A stretch of 28,748 nt of DNA from Allomyces macrogynus ATCC 38327 (Eukaryota > Blastocladiomycota > Blastocladiomycetes > Blastocladiales > Blastocladiaceae): contig GG745368.1 of the NCBI GenBank assembly GCA_000151295.1, positions 38,352 to 67,099 on the forward strand, read 5' to 3'. Positions within the stretch are counted from its first letter, which is position 1. Each line of letters begins with the position of its first letter. Shown one piece after another: positions 21,750-28,748 of the stretch. Made by a program: the position numbers and the translations under genes. The notes under the pieces were generated by a model. That model did no database searches. It was given only the letters and a program-made list of their open reading frames with translations, and had not been told where the DNA came from.

Positions 21750-23035
21750 ATGGAACCACCAACGCTTCAGGCCATCGACACGGAGTACTCGGCCGACTCG
21801 GTTGAGACCTGCCCGAGCCAGCCCACCACCGTCGCGCTCGGCACCTACCAGCTGCGCAAGAAGCCGGGCGATGACGGGTCCGTGGAAAACGCCAAGCCCG
21901 CCGACCGGCTCGGGCGGCTGGTCCTCTACACGGCGAGTCCCGCTGGGTTGAAGGTGCTTGCCTAGATCGCACCGAGAGTTTGGGCCGTAGCTGGAGCCTG
22001 GCGGTTGCTGACGGCCAGCGTTAATATACGATCCAGGAAACCGCAACGCGTCGACATGCCTGCAATCCTCGACATGAAGTGGGGCGCCGCCGTCGACCCG
22101 CACCGCGCGCAGGAAACGCTCGCCATTGCTAACTCGGTCGGCCAGGTGCAGTTTTGGCAGCTCGCCGCAGCGTCGTCGCCGGCAGTACCGCAACTCGCTC
22201 ATCAGTTTACGTTCTCCCTCGACGACCCGACGACACTGTGCCTGTCGCTCGACTGGGCCAATCGGCTGCCACGGTACGCGACATCCAGCGAGCTTGAGGA
22301 CCAATATTCTCCTCGTCCCGTGATCCTGACCCCTGCCTTTCCCTCGTCGCCTGCAGGTACCACGCCGCCGACGCGAACATTGCCATCAGTCTCAGCACGG
22401 GCGCCGTCACCATTCTGCAATGCACCGCGACGGGCGCAATTGCGACCACCGAATTCGCCGCGCACGACTTTGAAGCCTGGATCACGGCCTACGCAGACCC
22501 GACGACGCTCGTGACGGGCGGCGACGACATGCTGCTCAAGCTTTGGGACATACGCACCGAGTTGTCGTCTCCCATCGTGACGAGCCGGAAACACGAGGCC
22601 GGCGTGTGTTCCGCGCAGGCGCACCCGACCAAGGACCACATTCTGGCCACGGGCAGCTACGACGAGCACGTGCTGATCTGGGACCGCCGTACGATGCGCC
22701 GGCCGGTTCACGACGTGCATGTGGGCGGCGGTGCGTGGCGGATCAAGTGGCACCCGTGCGAAGAGGGCAGAATGGTCGTGGCGGGAATGCACGCCGGGTT
22801 CTTTTTGGTGGACGTGGACGCTGCCGGTGGTAAGTTGACGGTAGGGATCATTTTGCGCCCGGCCGACGCTGACCTTTGCATCAATCGAATCGTAGGCGCG
22901 ACCATCACGCACTCGTACACCAAGCAAGAGTCGCTTGCATATGGCGTCGACTGGTGCCTGCCGGGTGGATCGCACGTCGCAAGTTGCTCGTTTTACGATC
23001 ACGCACTGCATTTTTGGTCGGCAGCGATAGAATAG
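21750..23035 (+). CDS. DPH7: Diphthine methylesterase, WD40 protein (DPH7/WDR85)
   Basis: There are four exons, 21750-21946, 22037-22273, 22357-22829 and 22896-23035, with introns of 90, 83 and 66 nt, giving 348 aa. DPH7 removes the methyl ester from methylated diphthine on elongation factor 2, allowing the final amidation to diphthamide. The family signature opens the protein ('DTEYSADSVETCP', 'LGTYQLRK', 'RLGRLVLY'), followed by 'PAILDMKWG'. Later come WD-type blades: 'LLKLWDIRT', 'ILATGSYDEHVLIWDRRT', 'GGGAWRIKWHP', and the family's last blade 'LAYGVDWC'...'ASCSFYDHALHFW'. The third intron (66 nt) lacks an in-frame stop, so retention would insert 22 residues. The donor of intron 1 (GTTGAA) was chosen by phase; GTGCTT eight bases later would put the rest out of frame. 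Start ATG is in good context (ACCACCATGG). Confidence 0.92.
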
Positions 23036-23381
23036 GGTGCGATTCCTTTTCGGAGTGACAGGCATTGGCGAATGTATTTAGTTTTGACTCGTCGTGCAAG
23101 GAATGTACAATGATCCCTCGAGTCCTCACCGTGAAACCAAGTGGACAGAGGCAGGGTCGGATGCAGTGCAAGGTGCAAGTCGCAATAACAAGCGAGAGTG
23201 CTGGGTCATCTAGCACATGGCTCGGATTTTATTTGGAAAGCGAAAACATCTGGATATGCGCAAGTGGGCAACGAATCGACATGCATACAAGTCGATCAAG
23301 ATCGAAATCAACAAAAAAATAAATTGGCGGCGCACAGTGGCGCGCGACCAGCCAAGAACGAAATGACCAGCAACTCGAGGA
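23036..23381. other. Convergent 3' region of DPH7 and FMN1
   Basis: These 346 bp are relatively A-rich (about 23230-23330), consistent with two 3' UTRs. No gene was seen. Confidence 0.5.
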
Positions 23382-24145
23382 CTAGTCGGTCCCGTTGGCG
23401 CTGATCGTTGCCGGTGGTGGCGGGGCCAAGAACGCGTCTGACTTGAGGGCGAGGTAGGCAGGTCGCTTCAACGAGTGCTCAGCGACCTGAATGTCGGTCT
23501 TGATGTCGTCAATCAGAGCATCTGTGGTGGACGCGCATCAGGTCAGTTGCTCGTCCGCAAACCGGTGGAGAAGGTCGAGATTCGCGTGGCACGTGGTACC
23601 GAGGGACGTGTAGTTCTTTTCGTCGCGAATGTAGCCGACGACAATGATGCGCAGCTCGTGATCGTAAAAGTCCTCGTCAAACTGGTGAATAATGTGCACC
23701 TCCTACACAAACGACGTCGCGAGTCAGCCCGTGCGCGCCGCACCGCAGGCCAATTTCGAAGACGCACCGCCGTGCGCTTCTCGTTCTTGAAGAACGGGTT
23801 CCAGCCGACGCTCATGACCATGGGGTAGACGGCCGCGTCGTTTCCGACCGACGCCCACCCGTAGTAGATGCCGGAGCCGGATTGGACCGCGTGCGCAATG
23901 CGGTCGGCCGCTTCCTGCGGCATGTTCGCTAGAGTCCAGGTCGTTAGATCAGCTGCTGGCTCAATAATGCCGCCTGCAAGCTTCCAACTAGACAGCTTAC
24001 CGGTCGGAATGCCGAGCTGTTTGCTGCCGCGTTGGAAACCGGTCATGACGAGGCCCTTGGCAAAGACCGGGTAGGGTGTTGTCGGTTCGCTGTCGCCGAC
24101 AATGAGCGGGCGGCCCGACGCGGAGAGCGGGACGGCGGGTGACAT
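23382..24145 (-). CDS. FMN1: Riboflavin kinase
   Basis: There are four exons (complement): 24001-24145, 23768-23928, 23600-23702 and 23382-23521. Introns are 72, 65 and 78 nt. The product is 182 aa with this start, matching the usual riboflavin kinase size. The enzyme makes FMN from riboflavin and ATP. Motifs are 'GFQRGSKQLGIPTAN' (the PTAN is formed only after splicing the 72-nt intron), 'SGIYYGWASV', 'YPMVMSVGWNPFFKNEKRT', and 'EVHIIHQFDEDFYDHELR' with the catalytic Glu region, then 'YIRDEKNY'. The 72-nt intron has no in-frame stop. The start at 24145 is the only in-frame ATG upstream of the domain. The frame stays open to about 24355 without an ATG, so an upstream exon with a targeting or linker segment is possible. 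Confidence 0.93.
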
Positions 24146-25028
24146 GCTGGATTCGGCGTCGAAATCGGGTTCGGCGAGCGAGAGTCGCGTGAGGGTTGGC
24201 CTGGCGGGGAGCTGGAGCACAGAGCGGGCAGGAGCGGCAGCGGCGACTTGGCACTGCGGCAGAGGGTCGTGCAAGAAGTCGTTGGGAGCTTGGAGCTGCA
24301 GCAGCGCGCCGATAGGGATGGCCCTGGAGGAGGGTCGTGGAGGAGGGTTGACATTTCAAAGCATTCCATCACGGCGGATCTCGCCCTGCGTCACTGGCAC
24401 GTGTCCCGTCGCGTCACATCGCTGTCCTCGGCGACTTGGGCGACATCGGCGACAAGTTGGCAATACCTCGGCCGCTGCTGACCACCGGCAGCGCGGCGCA
24501 ACTCAACGCAGGCACCATGGATCAACGGAATCAGTCATATTGGACCGAGCGCATGAATAGGGTGGGCGTCAACTGCGCTGCGCACCCGTTGCCCACCTTT
24601 GCGGGAGAATCAGCCGGCAACGGGCCGACCCAAGATTCGACAACGTCGCCATGCAACCTGACGACCTTCAGCGCGCTCGTGTCCATGTAGCAAGGCCTCT
24701 ACCCGTTGATCACCGCGGCCTGCTCCCGCGCTTGTCGACTTCTCGCCGGCGCTCGTCAAAGTCCACCCAAAGGCAACGCCCATCCGCGCTGAACTCGGCA
24801 AGGGCAAGAATGGGACGGTCGACAACAAGCAGGACCATGTCCCGCTCATTCCGAGGACCGGGGTCAAGTCGATTGTTCGCAAACGACCACGTACGACGGC
24901 GAGAGTGAGACCAGCTGCAGTCTTCGCGCGAAGCAGCACAAGTTTCGCAAGTCTTGCGCTGCTTCGCGCGCGCGTGAGGAGTGGAACATGTGATGTTTAT
25001 TGGCTGACCTGCTACGAACCGTGCACGA
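24146..25028. other. Region upstream of FMN1 with unresolved coding-like sequence
   Basis: Two candidates compete and neither is convincing. On +, an ATG in strong context (24518, CACCATGG) opens 'MDQRNQSYWTERMNR', and a later frame near 24722-24900 reads 'LVDFSPALVKVHPKA' and 'DHVPLIPRTGVKSIVRK', as if exons of a small multi-exon gene. On -, the same DNA reads 'NERDMVLLVVDRPILALA' and 'DGRCLWVDFDERRREVDK' to a stop at 24710. GC3 is similar on both strands. No family was recognised. Confidence 0.3.
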
Positions 25029-25038
25029 CTAACGACCG

Positions 25039-25960
25039 TCAATGAGAGAGCAATACGCAGGAACAAGAACAGGAAAACCAGAGCGCGGCGCGAGGCGGAA
25101 ACAGCTCCTTCCACTTGGCGAGGTCGTCGTGAGAGATTGCGGTGGCCGCGAGACGGCGCAAATGCATCGGGTTGGGGTCGTGCGGCAACAGGTATTGTGC
25201 GAACTGGTTGGCGCGACCGCGCAGGCCGAGCGGACGCTCCCCGAGCCGCGAGTCGTTGAGCAGGTCGCAGACGGCGTTGGCAACGTCGACGCGAAGGCGA
25301 GCGAGAACCTGGGTGCTCTCGGTGGCGCGGCGCGGGCACACGAAATAGTGCAGCTGGTCGTCGTCGGCGGCGCAGACAGCACGAAGCCCGCCCCGAGCAG
25401 GTTGTGTAGCCACTCGCGCGTCATCGGGCGCCCAAACAGAGACTGCAAGCGGAAGGACGTGGCCTGGTTCTGCTTGCGCGACGTCACGAGTGCGAGCTGT
25501 CGCGCGCCGCCGTGCACCGTGCGACCCGTCGCGCCCCAGTCAACCGACCCGACACCCCCCCCCCCCCCCAACCTGGACGCTGAGCATAACGGCGCATCAC
25601 TCCGTGTCGGCGAGCCCCAGCACCAGGCGGCCCGGGTCCGACCACGCGAGTGCGCCAAGCAACGCTTGCTTCGTCGCGAGACCCCCACCGCGGATGCGTG
25701 AAGGCCGTTTCCGTGATCTGGAAGGCCGACTCGGGCGCGCGCGCCACACCCACCTTGGCGATCCGGTCCGACACCTCGTTGCCAAAGTCGCCGTCGTGGC
25801 CCTTGACCCACGTCAGTTTGACGTCGACATGCCGCACCGCGCGCGCGAGGCGCAGCGCCGACCACAGATCCATGTTCGCCGAGCGCACGACGCGGCGCGC
25901 GCGGAGGAGTGGCAGGTTGTGGGGGCGCGCCTGGTGGTGCGAGACAGTGTCTCGCACCTA
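25039..25960 (-). pseudogene. Non-LTR-retroelement-like relic: RNase H and C-terminal region
   Basis: The complement strand carries an RNase H fragment at 25748-25863: 'NMDLWSALRLARAVRHV', then 'LTWVKGHDGDFGNEVSDR' (WVKGH..G..GNE..D, the last RNase H motif). After at least two frame changes, one near 25680-25700 and one around the poly-C tract at 25555-25569, it continues with 'TSFRLQSLFGRPMTREWLHN'. After a further single-base shift near 25392 it reads 'LRAVCAADDDQLHYFVCPRR', similar to the post-RNase-H knuckle of LINE ORF2 proteins. It ends at 25039. The first RNase H motifs, reverse transcriptase and endonuclease are not visible, so the copy is truncated and frameshifted. A cellular RNase H gene with sequence errors is a weaker alternative. 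Confidence 0.55.
25555..25569 (+). repeat. Poly-C tract, 15 C
   Basis: This homopolymer lies within the retroelement relic, at a point where the reading frame changes. It may be slippage in life or in sequencing. Confidence 0.85.
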
Positions 25961-26635
25961 GGCTGTGGGCGACTCGGCATGTGCCTGCGCGCGCACCACC
26001 CTCGCAGCGCGGCCTCGCGTTCGAGCCCCGCGCCGCGCGCGCCATTCTTTTTGCATTTTTTCCGCCTCTCCGTTGACCGTTGGCCGACGCGCCCGTGGTC
26101 GACGTCCAGAAATACGGTCGCGCATCATACTCAATACAGAATAGCTGAATTATACAACCTTCAATCATCATCACATCTCGGCCCCTCCCCCCCTCTCTCT
26201 CTCCTCTCCTGCCCACTCGTGGAACTCGAGGTGAACGGCAGCAGGACGAGCTAGGAATGGAACCGTCGATCACTAGACGCACGCCCTCTCTCTAAACTCT
26301 GATCTCGCCTGCTCACTCGTGGAACTCGTGGCTTACAGCAGCGGGGGAGGGAGTGAGAGCGTTGTGTTGGGGGCGCTGGTACCGTCCCTGATTGTGTCCA
26401 TCCCTCATTGCATGGGACAACGTGCCACACAGCGGTCAGGGAGAGCAGTGGTTGATGGGTCTTTTGTGGTTCCCTTTTGCTGTTTTAAGTCGTCACGGGC
26501 GGACAAGGAGATCGTTGTTAAGAAACCGTGCAACTCCTTTCCCATCGTCGGCGACTCCTAACATCTCTCGCAAAACCGATTTGATCTGTTTATCGAGCAA
26601 CAACATTGGCACTCCTCCATGCACTCTCCACCCCT
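25961..26635. other. Intergenic between relic and RhoGEF gene
   Basis: No gene was recognised. The region contains pyrimidine-rich stretches (26180-26210) and the direct duplication described separately. The part beyond 26283 is the 3' flank of the RhoGEF gene. Confidence 0.5.
26190..26345 (+). repeat. Imperfect direct duplication, about 100-bp period
   Basis: CACTCGTGGAACTCG occurs at 26214-26228 and again at 26314-26328. The flanks are similar: CT-rich sequence before and GCAGC sequence after. This suggests an old tandem duplication of about 100 bp. Confidence 0.65.
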
Positions 26636-28748
26636 CTACTCTGGCCCCTGCGCGGCAGCCGCACTTCCGCAACTCTGCGCCGCTGCCGCGGCACTCGGCC
26701 CACCTCGCATCATCCCCATGGCCGCAGCCGTCCATGACATTTTGCGCGCCCAGTCGTCAGACCCCATACTGCGGTGCTGTGTCGGCGTGTGCGGCGGCGA
26801 CCGGGCGCCCGGCGACGACGACACGGTGCTCGATCGAGGGCCCGACGGGGACGTCGCGCGTCTCAAAACGCCGCCAAACGCAGACGACACGCGCGACGAG
26901 AGCGATGCCGGTGATGGGAGCGGTTCGTCGGTCATGGGTCGCATAATCGGGTCGCCGTTCGTGGGCGTTGGTGGCGCTGGCATCGATGCGGACCGCCGTT
27001 GCCGAATGACAGCGCTCGGCGGGAACTCGGCCGCATCGACAAACTCGTCGTCGTCCTCGTCCTGGCGCGCGGATGGTGCCGCGGCACCTTGGTCGTCGAG
27101 CCCGGCAGGGTCGGCAGCGGGTGCCGCGGCACCTTGGTCGTCGAGCCCGGCAGGGTCGGCAGCGGGTGCCGTCGGTGGACCGCGATGGTGATGACCCGCG
27201 GGCTCGTCCTGCAGCGCCATGAATGACAGCGCATCCGACACGTCGGTGACGGCCGACGGCCGCCGCGCCCACTCGACGCCGTCCTCGTCGAGCCCACGTT
27301 CGGTCGTCTTGGTACTTTTCACCGACTTGGTGCTCTTGTCGCTCTCATTGGGCGGCTCGTCCTCCTTGTCTCCGCCGCCCGTCAGGACAATCAGCGATGT
27401 ACGCCGCGCACCTGTCGGCGTCGGACCTGGTGGCGGTGACGGCGGGACGAGCGAAATGTTGGGTACGGCGAGGGAGAGAACAGCACCTGTACTGCTCGCG
27501 GCGGCGTTACCCGACAATGGTCCATGTCCACTCCCACTGTGTCGCGACATGACAGGTGTCGTGACCTCGCCATTGCTCCCAGCGATACTCGACGCTGCAC
27601 CGGCCCCACCCGGGATCGGAACCGACACGGGCAGGACGGGGCCGGCCATGGACACGGGCCGTGGGCCGTCGCCGCGCCGCGCCATCGTCGCTGCGGCCCC
27701 GGGCCCCGCAGCCGGTTGCCCGAGTAGGCCACGCGGGAGCGAGAAGACATTACCCTCGAGCTGTCGCTGGTCCTGCGTGGCGCGGATCTTGGCCGAGAGC
27801 GCGAGCACAAAGCTGTGCCGCGTCTTTTCGTCGAGGAAGAGGAATGTGTAGACGGACGGCAAGGTCGTATTAGGGTCCACTTGGTGCTTGTTGATGAGCG
27901 TCGACGAGTGCGACGAGAGCGACCCATTGGCAATCTCGATCCGGCACGCGAGGTTGCGCGATGATGACGACGATGACGACGAGGGAGACGGGTCGTCGCC
28001 GACCTTGATGTCGGCCAAGTCAATCAGCCGGCTGAACTTGTACTTTTTCTTGTGCAGCTTGGCGAGCAAGAGCAAGTCGCTCATGAGCACGAGCCGGTAC
28101 GTCGGCTTGATCGCTGCGATCCCTGACACGGCCGACGCCAACGACGCGGCCAACGATGAGCTCGCGTCGCCCACATCGGCCTCCATGATCACGCGGCGCG
28201 AGTACTTGATGACGGTCGCCGGGCACCCTTCCATTAGGTTGAACATGGAAAAGATGCGCGTCATTTCCTCTTCCTGCTGCTTGACGAGGTTGACCTGCGC
28301 CGCCATTTCGTTCATCATATCGAGCGCGACCGACAGGTCCTCGTAGTCGGGGTGGTCGAGCGGCGTGTGCTTACGCACGTCCTTGATCAACAGCGGGTAC
28401 CGCGTCGCACGCTGAATCGGCAAAATCAAAAAGTCCTGAATCTGCTGCCGGTGCGTCTCCTTGGCGTGCTTACACCGCTCGTTGAACGCACGAAACTCGA
28501 GGTTCGACTGCTCGGCACTGCGCACCATGCTCAGCGCCGTCGAGTAATTGTCAACAAATTTCAAGAACACTGAAAAATCGTCGCGGTGCGCGAGAAACAC
28601 GGGCGCTAAGTGCGTCGTGTCGTTCCAATTCGCGACCACTTGCTCTAGCTCGGCCGCAAACGTGCGCGAAAACTGCAGCAGTGCCGGGATCCCCGTGAAG
28701 ACGATGCGCGTAAACACGTCCGAGCGAAATCTTTTGCTCGGCAATCGG
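26636..28748 (-). CDS. RhoGEF (DH-PH) protein, 3' part
   Basis: The frame is open through the right window edge, so the N-terminus and part of the DH domain are missing. About 703 codons without an intron are visible. The protein is a guanine-nucleotide exchange factor for Rho-family GTPases at the membrane or cytoskeleton. DH features are 'FTGIPALLQFSRTFAAELE', 'LAHRDDFSVFLKFVDNYS', and the diagnostic CR3 helix 'FLILPIQRATRYPLLIKDV'. A PH domain follows ('YRLVLMSDLLLLAKLHKKKY' to 'VYTFLFLDEKTRHSFVLAL'), with a Ser-rich insertion. The C-terminal half (about 350 residues) is disordered and rich in Ser, Pro, Thr and Ala. It holds a perfect 15-residue duplication and a Lys/Ser/Thr stretch ('DKSTKSVKSTKTTER'), likely phosphorylated or protein-binding. 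TAG stop at 26638-26636. Confidence 0.92.
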   Translation of the reverse strand, partial: RLPSKRFRSDVFTRIVFTGIPALLQFSRTFAAELEQVVANWNDTTHLAPVFLAHRDDFSVFLKFVDNYSTALSMVRSAEQSNLEFRAFNERCKHAKETHRQQIQDFLILPIQRATRYPLLIKDVRKHTPLDHPDYEDLSVALDMMNEMAAQVNLVKQQEEEMTRIFSMFNLMEGCPATVIKYSRRVIMEADVGDASSSLAASLASAVSGIAAIKPTYRLVLMSDLLLLAKLHKKKYKFSRLIDLADIKVGDDPSPSSSSSSSSRNLACRIEIANGSLSSHSSTLINKHQVDPNTTLPSVYTFLFLDEKTRHSFVLALSAKIRATQDQRQLEGNVFSLPRGLLGQPAAGPGAAATMARRGDGPRPVSMAGPVLPVSVPIPGGAGAASSIAGSNGEVTTPVMSRHSGSGHGPLSGNAAASSTGAVLSLAVPNISLVPPSPPPGPTPTGARRTSLIVLTGGGDKEDEPPNESDKSTKSVKSTKTTERGLDEDGVEWARRPSAVTDVSDALSFMALQDEPAGHHHRGPPTAPAADPAGLDDQGAAAPAADPAGLDDQGAAAPSARQDEDDDEFVDAAEFPPSAVIRQRRSASMPAPPTPTNGDPIMRPMTDEPLPSPASLSSRVSSAFGGVLRRATSPSGPRSSTVSSSPGARSPPHTPTQHRSMGSDDWARKMSWTAAAMGMMRGGPSAAAAAQSCGSAAAAQGPE
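27076..27165 (+). repeat. Perfect 45-bp tandem duplication in the RhoGEF gene
   Basis: Units 27076-27120 and 27121-27165 are identical and keep the frame. They encode two copies of a 15-residue motif containing DPAGLDDQGAAAP. Confidence 0.95.

Noticed and set aside
26000..26060. tRNA-like B box (GTTCGAGCCCC) followed by a T run
   Set aside because: The bases flanking the loop do not pair into a T stem, and no A box or acceptor stem was found at the proper distance.
25029..26282. Uninterrupted 417-codon minus-strand frame
   Set aside because: It is Arg/Ala/Pro-rich with no domain over most of its length, and the RNase H motifs lie in a different frame of the same DNA. It is best explained as a chance frame in GC-rich sequence, containing one real segment of the relic near 25400-25500.

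Overview
This window is nuclear DNA from a GC-rich eukaryote with a compact genome. Evidence for this is the short spliceosomal introns (about 56-176 nt, mostly 64-83), genes packed on both strands with a few hundred bases between them, a mitochondrial ATP synthase beta subunit with a presequence, and a DPH7, RNase P, E2 ubiquitin and RhoGEF repertoire. The set of genes and their style fit an early-diverging (zoosporic) fungus, but the lineage cannot be fixed from this sequence alone.

Layout, left to right: the 3' part of a Pex22-like gene (+); an unknown four-pass membrane protein with a charged Lys/Asp tail (-); a membrane-anchored SDR16C-like dehydrogenase (+), divergent from it; an NAD kinase gene (+) with an 8-nt microexon and two apparent frame lesions; a Myb/telobox DNA-binding protein (+); the RNase P/MRP subunit POP4 (+); a UBC4/5-type E2 (+) broken by a 100-N assembly gap and by indels; a 2.9-kb gene-free block almost devoid of CpG (about 13.2-16.1 kb); a leucine-rich-repeat protein with a C-terminal Cys cluster (+); ATP2 (-) divergent from DPH7 (+); FMN1/riboflavin kinase (-); a non-LTR-retroelement-like RNase H relic (-); and the 3' part of a DH-PH RhoGEF (-).

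The genes are unrelated housekeeping genes rather than a functional cluster. FMN1 (FMN), NAD kinase (NADP) and the SDR (an NAD(P)-dependent enzyme) all touch cofactor metabolism, but nothing indicates co-regulation beyond two divergent promoter regions (2807-3360 and 21363-21749).

Three things stand out at the sequence level. First, the CpG-poor block sits between CpG-rich genes and looks like DNA that was densely methylated at CpG and decayed to TpG/CpA. Second, the splice donors follow GTNCG rather than GTAAG (C at +4 in 23 of the 30 introns I resolved), usually with a CTGAC/CTCAC-like branch site. Third, two microexons (8 and 20 nt) are needed to keep conserved motifs in frame. No intact novel defence or mobile system was found.
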